A DNA stretch of 5,606 nt from Kiritimatiellota bacterium (GCA_009777165.1 WRML01000167.1:1-5606), one strand, 5' to 3'; positions 1 through 5,438 are shown, numbered from the stretch's first letter. Program-made: numbers and translations. Notes: a model not told the origin generated them from the sequence alone.

Positions 1-90
1 GCATTGTGCGGCGCTTCCCTTTGCGGACTGGAAAGTCCGCACGCCGTTCTGCGCCTCTGTGCCCCTGCGAGAAAAAAATCGGCTATTCAT
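1..90 (-). CDS. Possible 5' end of a next operon gene (partial, runs off window)
   Basis: An ATG at 90-88 opens a frame that has no stop for 30 codons and leaves the window at base 1. It begins 9 bases after the stop codon of the GspI-like gene, the spacing expected of another operon member. The peptide starts MNSRFFSRRGTEAQ and is basic, with no hydrophobic segment yet. No strong Shine-Dalgarno is seen; the upstream bases are GGAACCGAT. The codons run through a degenerate 8-bp repeat and a palindrome, so the frame may be only non-coding repeat that happens to be open. By position, a GspJ-like pseudopilin whose long leader lies here would fit, but nothing in the visible residues proves it. 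Thirty open codons in GC-rich DNA are weak evidence. Confidence 0.28.
   Translation of the reverse strand, partial: MNSRFFSRRGTEAQNGVRTFQSAKGSAAQC
23..40. repeat. Compact palindrome (7-bp stem, GGAA loop)
   Basis: GCGGACT (23-29) pairs with AGTCCGC (34-40) around the loop GGAA. No T-run follows on either strand, so it does not look like an intrinsic terminator. The right flank, CCGCACGCC, resembles that of the palindrome at 5553-5570 (CCGCACTCC). This suggests a related family of small palindromic intergenic repeats on both sides of the operon. Copy number in the genome cannot be seen from here. Confidence 0.6.
49..72. repeat. Degenerate 8-bp tandem repeat, three copies
   Basis: Three adjacent octamers CTGCGCCT (49-56), CTGTGCCC (57-64) and CTGCGAGA (65-72) share the core CTGYG. 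They are followed by a run of seven A. On the minus strand this reads as a run of eight-base units of the type GGGGCACA and GAGGCGCA. It looks like an environmental-genome intergenic repeat rather than a regulatory site. It lies inside the possible partial reading frame at 1-90. Confidence 0.5.
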
Positions 91-99
91 ATCGGTTCC

Positions 100-681
100 T
101 TACGGCCTCCCTTGGAAACGTGCCTCGGCATAATAGATGGGCTGGATCTCCAGGCGCCGCCTCATCTCGTCATCGGACATATTCTTCGTGTTCATCTCCA
201 ACGAGCGCACCAGGATGCCCATCGTCTGGTCTGAAAAGCCGGGGACCAGGACACAATAAATCGCGTAGGTCTTGTTCCGCGAACTGCTTGTGTGCTGGAA
301 TCCTGTCTTTTGGGAGCTGCCATAGTCGTTGATGCGGGCAGCCAAGTTGCCGCCAGTGCCCGTGTCCCCCGTTGTCCAGATGAACGGCGGGACGCAGTCG
401 TCGTTGCCCACATTGTCCAACACCTCCCTGCCCTGCGTATGATACTGGTCTGCCCATCTGCGCCATTCCTGCCACGTCAGGTTTGTGCTGGACGCGGCCG
501 CCACGGCGATGTTCAGCACATAATCAGCGAACATCGCCTGCTTGAAATCCGTCTGGCTCAGGATGCTTTCGCGCATCCCGAGCGGGAACAACGCCGCAAT
601 GGCGAGGACCCCCGTCGCCATGACAAACACGGCGACGTTGACCTCCATCAGTGAAAACCCTCTCTTCCTTTTCGTATTCAT
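100..681 (-). CDS. GspI/PilV-like minor pseudopilin
   Basis: Predicted 193-residue pseudopilin, probably a minor component at the tip of a type II secretion or type IV pilus-like fibre. The leader MNTKRKRG is short and basic and would be cut after Gly8. The mature form begins FSLMEV, with the required Glu at +5, and a hydrophobic helix runs to about residue 32. The motif FPLGMRES (32-39) ends the helix, and the following QAMFADYVLN stretch (48-57) is typical of PilV/GspI-like proteins. The C-terminus is YYAEARFQGRP. Cys96 and Cys143 could form a disulfide in the periplasm. A GTG at 693 would add four residues, but the ATG at 681 is preferred because AGAGGTGG lies about eight bases before it. 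The gene follows the GspH-like gene by 23 bases. Family is clear as a prepilin; the I/V assignment is moderate. Confidence 0.85.
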   Translation of the reverse strand: MNTKRKRGFSLMEVNVAVFVMATGVLAIAALFPLGMRESILSQTDFKQAMFADYVLNIAVAAASSTNLTWQEWRRWADQYHTQGREVLDNVGNDDCVPPFIWTTGDTGTGGNLAARINDYGSSQKTGFQHTSSSRNKTYAIYCVLVPGFSDQTMGILVRSLEMNTKNMSDDEMRRRLEIQPIYYAEARFQGRP

Positions 682-689
682 GTGATGCG

Positions 690-697
690 CCACCTCT
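690..697 (-). promoter_or_regulatory. Shine-Dalgarno that fixes the start of the GspI-like gene
   Basis: Minus-strand AGAGGTGG lies eight bases upstream of the ATG at 681-679. It overlaps the alternative GTG at 693-691, which therefore cannot use it. This supports MNTKRKRG as the leader. Confidence 0.6.
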
Positions 698-704
698 TGA
701 CGGG

Positions 705-1580
705 TTATTTGTTGATATTGACCGTGCCGTCCGCAAGCACCTCGACAGTCTTAAAGCGAGTCAGATCGGGCTCCAGACTGAGCAGCTCCACCCTCCCGGG
801 CTCCGCGCGCCCGTCCGGGTAGAACATGAACTGCATCATGCGGGAGCTCGTGCTGGTGTCCTGGTCCGGGTGGAGCGATCCGGCGGTGCCTTTGCCACCG
901 GAGGAACTCCCGAAATAAATACTTTTCGGCAGCACCGCAATCGGGGTGACCGCCACCCCGTAGGCATCCCCGACCTGCCACCCGCCCGGCATGTTGACCG
1001 GCGCTTTCGCGTGGAAACACAGCAGAACCCTCCGCTCGTCATCATTGCTGAAGTTGGCGCCCGTCGCCGGGAACTTCTCGATGGGCTGATTCTTGTAGTC
1101 CTCCCGCGTGACCGTCGCAGACACGTCCGACCAACCGCCGCGCGTCAGGTTGTAGAGGCGCAACGGCGTGAAATTCGAATCGACGCTTGAGCTGATCCCG
1201 AACATCCGGTCCAGAGGCGCGAACTCGTCACCCAGCAAGCCTGCGCCACCAGGGCTTTGGACATACGTGAACTGGCCGATCGCCTTGCACACCACATAGG
1301 TGGGCATGCAGGCCTTCCACTTCTCAAGCCCGGTTTTGCCCTGCTCCCCGCCGGACCAGACATTGAAGCAGACGACCGCCGTGTTCACCGCCTCCGTGCA
1401 CGCGCGCTGGCGGGCCAGCACCAGCGCGTTGCTCACCGCCGTCGCCGAGCGTTGCTTCAGCATCCCGCGGATGGCGGAGAAATAACCCGTGACCGCCAGC
1501 GTCGAGAGGATCGCGAGAACCGCCATCACCGCCAACAGCTCAAGCAGCGAAAAACCTTTTTTGGAAAAATCTGTTTTCAT
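705..1580 (-). CDS. GspH/FimT-like pseudopilin, unusually long
   Basis: Predicted 291-residue minor pseudopilin. The leader MKTDFSKKG is cut after Gly9, giving FSLLELLAVMAVLAILSTLAV, with Glu at +5 and a membrane helix to about residue 36. The next segment, SNALVLARQRACTEAVNTAVV (50-70), matches the helical spine of GspH/FimT proteins. The C-terminal block FMFYPDGRA (251-259), followed by VELLSLEPDLTRFKTVEVLADGTVNI, resembles the final strands of that fold. Classical GspH is about 150-200 residues; the extra length is a central insert at about 75-245. The insert has a Gly/Ser-rich stretch at 224-236. Five cysteines (61, 71, 91, 98, 188) are seen. The gene starts 21 bases after the previous stop. 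It has no clear Shine-Dalgarno, so translation may be coupled to the gene before it. Confidence 0.85.
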   Translation of the reverse strand: MKTDFSKKGFSLLELLAVMAVLAILSTLAVTGYFSAIRGMLKQRSATAVSNALVLARQRACTEAVNTAVVCFNVWSGGEQGKTGLEKWKACMPTYVVCKAIGQFTYVQSPGGAGLLGDEFAPLDRMFGISSSVDSNFTPLRLYNLTRGGWSDVSATVTREDYKNQPIEKFPATGANFSNDDERRVLLCFHAKAPVNMPGGWQVGDAYGVAVTPIAVLPKSIYFGSSSGGKGTAGSLHPDQDTSTSSRMMQFMFYPDGRAEPGRVELLSLEPDLTRFKTVEVLADGTVNINK

Positions 1581-1601
1581 GGTATGCCCATCTGTTGCCC
1601 A

Positions 1602-2108
1602 TCAATGCGACCGGGTAACCTTCACCGAGTCGGTCCTGAGATTAAATACGACGTTAAAGAAATGGAACGTCCCCGGATTCCTTGGGTTCGGGTATCCCAG
1701 GGGTTTGTTCCCGTTGGGGAGAGGCTTCCCTTTCTCGTCCACGCCGTCAATCGCCATACGGAGTGACGCGGTTTTTCCTCTCCCGTTGATTTTCGTCAGG
1801 TAGTCCGCCGCGCTCAGGTACCCCTTCTTGTCAATGAGGGGCTTAAACACCTCCGCGTTTTCTTCCTCGCGGAAGGTCACGGTCGTTGCGTTCGGCCCGG
1901 GGTCCAACCGGATCGGCCAGCACTCCTCCTGTGTGCGGTAGCTCATCAATGCCAGACCCAGCGAGTTGCACATGGAATCAATCCGCTTCTCGCGCGTGTT
2001 TCGGATGATGGCCATGACACCCCCGAGTGCTAGCGTCGCCAAGACCGCCATCACCGCGATCACCAGCAACAACTCAATCAACGTGAACCCTCTTTTGCCG
2101 CTTCTCAT
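1602..2108 (-). CDS. Short prepilin-type pseudopilin (third G-like copy)
   Basis: Predicted 168-residue pseudopilin. Leader MRSGKRG is cut after Gly7, leaving FTLIELLLVIAVMAVLATLALGGVMAII, with Glu at +5 and a helix to about residue 35. The helix continues as TREKRIDSMCNSLGLALMSYRTQEECWP, in the place where GspG proteins have their amphipathic spine and YP motif. The DPWG and SAGPDG motifs of the two neighbouring G-like proteins are missing. The C-terminus instead has LGYPNPRNPGTFHFFNVVFNLRTDSVKV (137-164), which looks like a closing beta-strand pair. Cys47 and Cys63 could pair. The start is supported by GGAGGTGA at 2112-2119, with GGAGGT five bases from the ATG. It could be a second major-type pseudopilin or a distinct minor one; the exact subclass is not certain. 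Confidence 0.85.
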   Translation of the reverse strand: MRSGKRGFTLIELLLVIAVMAVLATLALGGVMAIIRNTREKRIDSMCNSLGLALMSYRTQEECWPIRLDPGPNATTVTFREEENAEVFKPLIDKKGYLSAADYLTKINGRGKTASLRMAIDGVDEKGKPLPNGNKPLGYPNPRNPGTFHFFNVVFNLRTDSVKVTRSH

Positions 2109-2111
2109 TTC

Positions 2112-2119
2112 TCACCTCC
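2112..2119 (-). promoter_or_regulatory. Strong Shine-Dalgarno of the short pseudopilin gene
   Basis: Minus-strand GGAGGTGA is the best match to the anti-Shine-Dalgarno sequence in the operon. The GGAGGT core is five bases upstream of the ATG at 2108. It suggests that this pseudopilin is translated well relative to its neighbours. Confidence 0.6.
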
Positions 2120-2141
2120 GTTTGGCCCGATCCTTCCTGCG

Positions 2142-2783
2142 TTACCTCTCCAGCGCCCAGCTCAAGCGAAGACCGCTGAGATACTTCTTCGCGCTGCTTG
2201 TCTGCAACCCGCCAGGCCCACATGACCAGACAATGGCGGACTCGCGCACGATCTGCCCATACGGAATGGGGCCCCACCCGTCGTCCGCGTTAACCTTGCC
2301 GTCGAAATTCCGGTCAATCCGGAACTGGAGGAGGTGGTTTTTGAGGGGACGTGGGGGATCCCCGAGTTCCTTGTTCACATCCTGCAGTTTCGGGTTCCGC
2401 TTCACAAACGCCTGCCCCCAGGGGTCCAGCAGCCCGAACCGGTCCAGGCTGTCGAGGTTGAGATTGTCGCCATTGTACGCCGTCGAGTCAAACAACCCCG
2501 CCTCGTGCAGGATTTTGCAGACTTTGTGGTCGAGGTACCCCCCGCTGTCCAAAATCTCGGTGGGCCACGCCCGCTCGCGTTGCACGTAGGCCGTCAGGGC
2601 GGTTGCCGCGTCTCGCACCAGCGTCTGGGCGCGCGACTGGCGGGCAGCCTCCTGGATGTAGCCATACGACGGCAACAGCACCGCCATCAGGATCCCGATA
2701 ATCCCGATGATCACCAACATCTCCAGCAACGTGAACCCATCCTGCCGGATCCTGAATCTGTGGATTTTCGTGTTCTGTGTCAT
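2142..2783 (-). CDS. GspG-like pseudopilin with EF-hand/dockerin-like loop
   Basis: Predicted 213-residue pseudopilin. The leader is long (MTQNTKIHRFRIRQDG, 16 residues) and would be cut before FTLLEMLVIIGIIGILMAVLLPSY, with Glu at +5 and a helix to about residue 40. The spine SRAQTLVRDAATALTAYVQRERAWP (50-74) and the LLDPWGQAF motif (118-126) are GspG-like. GspG proteins bind calcium near the C-terminus. Here residues 157-168 follow the EF-hand/dockerin loop pattern with Asp157, Asn159, Asp161, Gly162, Val164, Asn165 and Asp168. The motif WSCGPGG (186-192) corresponds to the SAGPDG block of the upstream pseudopilin, with Cys and Gly replacing Ala and Asp. AGGAG at 2793-2797 supports the ATG. 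That start codon lies inside a 26-bp-step repeat. The gap to the gene before it is 33 bases. Confidence 0.87.
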   Translation of the reverse strand: MTQNTKIHRFRIRQDGFTLLEMLVIIGIIGILMAVLLPSYGYIQEAARQSRAQTLVRDAATALTAYVQRERAWPTEILDSGGYLDHKVCKILHEAGLFDSTAYNGDNLNLDSLDRFGLLDPWGQAFVKRNPKLQDVNKELGDPPRPLKNHLLQFRIDRNFDGKVNADDGWGPIPYGQIVRESAIVWSCGPGGLQTSSAKKYLSGLRLSWALER

Positions 2784-2815
2784 CCGTGGAGTCTCCTCAT
2801 CTGTGCCATCCGTGG
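2755..2815 (-). repeat. Degenerate repeat with exact 26-bp step over a gene start
   Basis: On the minus strand, CCACGGATGGCACAG begins at 2815, CCACGGATGACACAG begins at 2789, and a weaker CCACAGATT begins at 2763. The first two share 14 of 15 bases, and the three starts are exactly 26 bases apart. The repeat fills the gap between two pseudopilin genes. The ATG of the second copy is the start codon of the 213-residue pseudopilin, and copy three encodes part of its leader. CCACGGATG/CACAGAT-type sequence looks like dispersed intergenic repeats of some environmental bacteria; this is from memory and untested. Confidence 0.6.
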
Positions 2816-2816
2816 C

Positions 2817-3863
2817 TCAATAGCTTCCGCTGACGATGTCGTCCTTCGTCCAGCCGGCGATGGTCTTCTTCTCAGACGCATACTTACTATTATTCAGGTC
2901 AATCCACGGCGGGAACGTATTCCCGTCCGGGCCCGCCGACCAGAGGCGGTAGCTCTGGTAGGGGGGGGGCGAGTAATAATAGAACTGACGGTCCCATGCA
3001 TCCACGATGGTGGCCACCCACACCGCCACGAGCCGATCCCCCCCGCTCATGAGGGAGATCGTCCGCGTGTGAAGTCCCCCCGGGGTCCCCCCGGTCCAGA
3101 CATTAATGTTCAATATGGAACCTACGGCACTTCCCCCGCCAGAGACCGTCCCCTCCAGATTCAGCAACCAATTGGCGCAGGCCGCTTCCTCTGCCGCCTG
3201 CTGTTTCCGTAACTGTTCCAGGAACTTATTGTCGCCCGCAACCGGCCCGGGCTTGCGCGTGGGGTCAGGGCTGTGCACGAGCCATTGGGCCTTCCCGAAA
3301 AGGTCAATGTGGGGCGCACCGTACTCCTGTTCCCCCGCCGAGGTGTTCGGAGGGAGCCCCACAACCGACAGCTTCGGGAGCAGAAACGACATGAGGCCGA
3401 ACTTGAACACCTTCGTGCTGTTCCAGTCACTCGCGCCGTCATCAATCTGCTGCCTCACTTGATTGACGGCCTGGACATCAGCTGGCTTAAAGATGATGGG
3501 GATATCTTTGTCCATGTAGGTCGGCGTTGGGAACTCGAACGCGACGGGCTGGAGATAACGCGCCGTATGCTTGGCACGCTCGATCAAGTTATTCGAGATA
3601 TTGTTCCTCGAGTCAGGGTCCGTACTGTTGTTGTCAGGGTTCAGGTCTGCATAGAACGGGACCGGCGGGTATTCCCCGTAGGCCGCGTAATACCCGGACA
3701 GGGCATTCTCGATGCGCTGCATCCTCGCCTTCGTCTCTGTTTCCTTCTTCGCATGCGCCGCCGCGCGGAACAGCTTGAACGTCGCCATCAGCAGGATGGT
3801 GATCACGGAGATGACGATCATCATCTCGATCAGCGTAAACGCTTGTCTCCTATTCCTATTCAT
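2817..3863 (-). CDS. Long GspG-like (major-type) pseudopilin
   Basis: Predicted 348-residue pseudopilin, first after the platform gene, where the major pseudopilin gspG usually lies. The leader is MNRNRRQA; cleavage would be before FTLIEMMIVISVITILLMATF, with Glu at +5. The residue before the cut is Ala8, not the usual Gly. The spine TKARMQRIENALSGYYAAYGEYPPV (44-68) ends in the GspG-type YPP motif. The C-terminal part has DAWDRQFYYYSPPP (288-301), the block SAGPDG (309-314) and a final DDIVSGSY. Classical GspG is about 140 residues, so roughly 200 residues are inserted between YPP and DAW. ATG 3863 is chosen over an upstream in-frame start at 3899 because AAAGGAG ends six bases before it. 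A C9 tract encodes Pro299-301. Prepilin class is certain; G-type is likely. Confidence 0.87.
   Translation of the reverse strand: MNRNRRQAFTLIEMMIVISVITILLMATFKLFRAAAHAKKETETKARMQRIENALSGYYAAYGEYPPVPFYADLNPDNNSTDPDSRNNISNNLIERAKHTARYLQPVAFEFPTPTYMDKDIPIIFKPADVQAVNQVRQQIDDGASDWNSTKVFKFGLMSFLLPKLSVVGLPPNTSAGEQEYGAPHIDLFGKAQWLVHSPDPTRKPGPVAGDNKFLEQLRKQQAAEEAACANWLLNLEGTVSGGGSAVGSILNINVWTGGTPGGLHTRTISLMSGGDRLVAVWVATIVDAWDRQFYYYSPPPYQSYRLWSAGPDGNTFPPWIDLNNSKYASEKKTIAGWTKDDIVSGSY
2961..2969. repeat. Nine-base G/C homopolymer inside the pseudopilin gene
   Basis: Nine G on the plus strand (C9 on the coding strand) encode exactly three Pro codons (299-301) of the long GspG-like pseudopilin. Runs this long are prone to slippage. 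A one-base change would remove the SAGPDG block and the C-terminus. Confidence 0.7.
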
Positions 3864-3869
3864 AACCAT

Positions 3870-3876
3870 CTCCTTT
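3870..3876 (-). promoter_or_regulatory. Shine-Dalgarno that fixes the start of the long pseudopilin
   Basis: Minus-strand AAAGGAG is directly followed by ATGGTTATG. It touches the first ATG (3869) and is six bases from the second ATG (3863), so the second is the likely start. The 65-base gap before this gene is the longest in the operon and has a weak 4-bp hairpin (CGGG...CCCG) just upstream of this site. Confidence 0.6.
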
Positions 3877-3928
3877 CCGGGAAACACCCGCCTCTCCATT
3901 CGCCAGTCACCCCAGCTTATCGCTCGTG

Positions 3929-5248
3929 TTACGAGATACCACCACCTGCGCCACCGCCGAAGCCCTCGATGATCTTGATCATCGGCATGAACATCGCGAC
4001 CACAATCGTGCCCACGATGACCGCCAGCAACATGATCATCATCGGCTCGATGACCGACGTCAGGCCCGCGACCGCGTTGTCCACCTCGTCATCGTAGGTG
4101 TCCGCCACGCGCGTGAGCATGTCCGAGATGGCGCCCGTCTCCTCGCCCACCTCCACCATGGAGATCACCATCGGCGGGAACACCTTGCTCGCCGCCAGCG
4201 GGTTGGTCATGCTCTCGCCCTCCTTCACGCTGTCGTGCACGTTCTGGATTGCCTTGGCGATCACCGCGTTGCCCGATGTGTCGCGCACGATCACCAGCGC
4301 CTGCAGCACCGGCACGCCCGACGCCAGCAGCGTCCCGAGCGTGCGCATCATGCGCGCGATCGCCGTGCGCCGGATCAGCGTCCCGAACACCGGCATGTGC
4401 AGCTTCACCGTGTCCAGGATGAACGCCCCGGTCTTCATCTTCGCGAACAGATTAAAGAGGATGATGATCCCCACGATGATCCCCGCCACCAGCGGCGCGT
4501 TGTTCTTCACGAACTCGCTCGCGTTCATCACGAACAGCGTGACGGCGGGAAGCTCCTTGCCCTCCAACAGGTCGTCGAAAATGTCCTTGAACTTGGGGAT
4601 CACCGCGTACAGCAGGAACGTCGTGATGCCCACCGCCGCGCACAGCACCACGATCGGGTAGACCATCGCGCCCTTCACCTTGTTCTTGATCTTCTCCGCC
4701 TTCTCCGCGAACTCCGCCAGACGGTTCAGGACCACCTCCAGCACACCGCCCGCCTCGCCTGCGCGCACCATGTTCACATAGAGGTTGTTGAAAATCTTCG
4801 GAAAATTCTGGAGCGACTCCGAGAACGTGCTCCCCCCCTCCACGGCATCGCACATCCCCGTGAGCGCCTCCTTCAGCGCCGGGTTTGGCGTCTGCCGCTG
4901 CAGCACGTGCAGGCCACGCAACAGCGGCAGCCCCGCGTCCACCAGCGTCGCCAGCTGCCGCGTCAGCGTGGTCAGGTCCTTCTGCTTCACCTTCCCCCGC
5001 ATGAACTTCGGCAGCTTAATCTCCATCGAGAGCCCGGCTTTCTTTGTCCCGGCCTTCTTCCCGCCTGCCGTGGGGGCTGCCGCTTTGCTGCCGCCGCCCG
5101 ACGAATCCCCCCCTGTCATGCCGATGGCGGTCGGGAACAGGTTCTGGCTCCTGATCTTCGCCACGGCCTGGGCCTGATTCGGCGCCTCGATGGTCCCGCG
5201 CGTCTCTTTCCCAGCGGCGTCAACAGCGATATAAGCGAATTTTGCCAT
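3929..5248 (-). CDS. gspF: GspF/PilC-family inner-membrane platform protein
   Basis: Predicted 439-residue polytopic inner-membrane protein that would link the cytoplasmic assembly ATPase to the growing pseudopilus. The N-terminus AKFAYIAVDAAGKETRGTIEA is typical of the family. A Gly/Ser/Ala/Lys-rich linker (about 44-72) follows. Two copies of the T2SSF domain are present. Copy one has LTRQLATLVDAGLPLLRGL (about 94-112) and RAGEAGGVLE (162-171). Copy two has MMRTLGTLLASGVPVLQAL (300-318) and VEVGEETGAISDML (365-378). Membrane segments lie at about 194-218, 251-268 and 402-426, the last in the hallmark IEPMMIMLLAVIVGTIVVAMFMP. Length is near the usual 400-410 plus the linker and a Gly-rich tail GFGGGAGGGIS. 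ATG 5248 is chosen because GGAG lies eight bases upstream; an in-frame TTG at 5275 would add nine hydrophobic residues. GspF and PilC cannot be separated by sequence reading alone. Confidence 0.95.
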   Translation of the reverse strand: MAKFAYIAVDAAGKETRGTIEAPNQAQAVAKIRSQNLFPTAIGMTGGDSSGGGSKAAAPTAGGKKAGTKKAGLSMEIKLPKFMRGKVKQKDLTTLTRQLATLVDAGLPLLRGLHVLQRQTPNPALKEALTGMCDAVEGGSTFSESLQNFPKIFNNLYVNMVRAGEAGGVLEVVLNRLAEFAEKAEKIKNKVKGAMVYPIVVLCAAVGITTFLLYAVIPKFKDIFDDLLEGKELPAVTLFVMNASEFVKNNAPLVAGIIVGIIILFNLFAKMKTGAFILDTVKLHMPVFGTLIRRTAIARMMRTLGTLLASGVPVLQALVIVRDTSGNAVIAKAIQNVHDSVKEGESMTNPLAASKVFPPMVISMVEVGEETGAISDMLTRVADTYDDEVDNAVAGLTSVIEPMMIMLLAVIVGTIVVAMFMPMIKIIEGFGGGAGGGIS

Positions 5249-5256
5249 AACAAGCA

Positions 5257-5260
5257 CTCC
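5257..5260 (-). promoter_or_regulatory. Shine-Dalgarno of the platform gene
   Basis: Minus-strand GGAG lies eight bases before the ATG at 5248 and just after a run of eight T. It supports this start over the upstream TTG at 5275. Confidence 0.5.
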
Positions 5261-5313
5261 AAAAAAAACAATCAACGGTTAAACACACCCAATCCATTTT
5301 TAACACACAAACC

Positions 5314-5342
5314 AAAATATCACATCACACGTCCCAACACAA
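5314..5342 (-). promoter_or_regulatory. Candidate sigma70-type promoter for the operon
   Basis: Minus-strand TTGTGT (5342-5337) and TATTTT (5319-5314) are separated by 17 bases. A start near 5307 would give a leader of about 59 bases. The match is weak: 3 of 6 and 4 of 6 to consensus. What supports it is the block of A/T tracts (5344-5385) directly upstream, where an UP element would lie. It is the only obvious A/T-rich stretch upstream of the first gene. Confidence 0.28.
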
Positions 5343-5354
5343 CAAAAAAAAAAC

Positions 5355-5378
5355 ATTCTTTTGAAAATTCTTTTGAAA
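5355..5378. repeat. Perfect 12-bp tandem duplication in A/T tracts
   Basis: ATTCTTTTGAAA occurs at 5355-5366 and again at 5367-5378 with no mismatch. It is followed by ATTTTTAC and flanked on the other side by a run of ten A (5344-5353). The result is A/T tracts repeated nearly in phase with the helix, which would favour bent DNA upstream of the candidate promoter. Confidence 0.7.
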
Positions 5379-5438
5379 ATTTTTACACCCCCGCCTTCCC
5401 CCCCCTTTTTGACGAGGGCTTTTAGCCTTATACGACTC

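Larger units (their letters stand above)
5249..5357 (-). other. G/T-rich, C-poor leader upstream of the operon
   Basis: The plus strand here is almost only A, C and T, with about four G in 109 bases. The transcript leader would therefore be G/U-rich and nearly free of C. Such a leader can form little Watson-Crick structure. It contrasts with the GC-rich coding DNA and the palindromes on its upstream side. No reading frame is supported. Confidence 0.55.

Noticed and set aside
71..90. Terminator after the GspI-like gene at the T7 run
   Set aside because: No stem precedes the T run on the minus strand, and the palindrome at 23-40 lies beyond it.
651..1190. A 179-codon plus-strand frame
   Set aside because: Antisense to the GspH-like gene, Arg/Pro-rich, no motif; a shadow frame.
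2334..3212. A 292-codon plus-strand frame across two pseudopilin genes
   Set aside because: It overlaps the C-terminal and N-terminal parts of two clear prepilin genes and the repeat between them, and shows no recognisable domain or ribosome site.
5344..5405. Terminator of an upstream minus-strand gene at the T10 run
   Set aside because: The run of ten T is preceded only by A/T-rich sequence with no GC-rich hairpin.
3926..5425. A 499-codon plus-strand frame antisense to gspF
   Set aside because: It is longer than gspF, but its translation is a His/Arg/Asp-rich low-complexity string typical of the antisense of a GC3-biased gene. The opposite strand gives a full two-domain GspF protein.
5414..5434. 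A promoter with TATAAG as -10 near 5429
   Set aside because: The hexamer is fair, but no -35-like sequence lies 16-18 bases upstream; that stretch is GC-rich palindrome.
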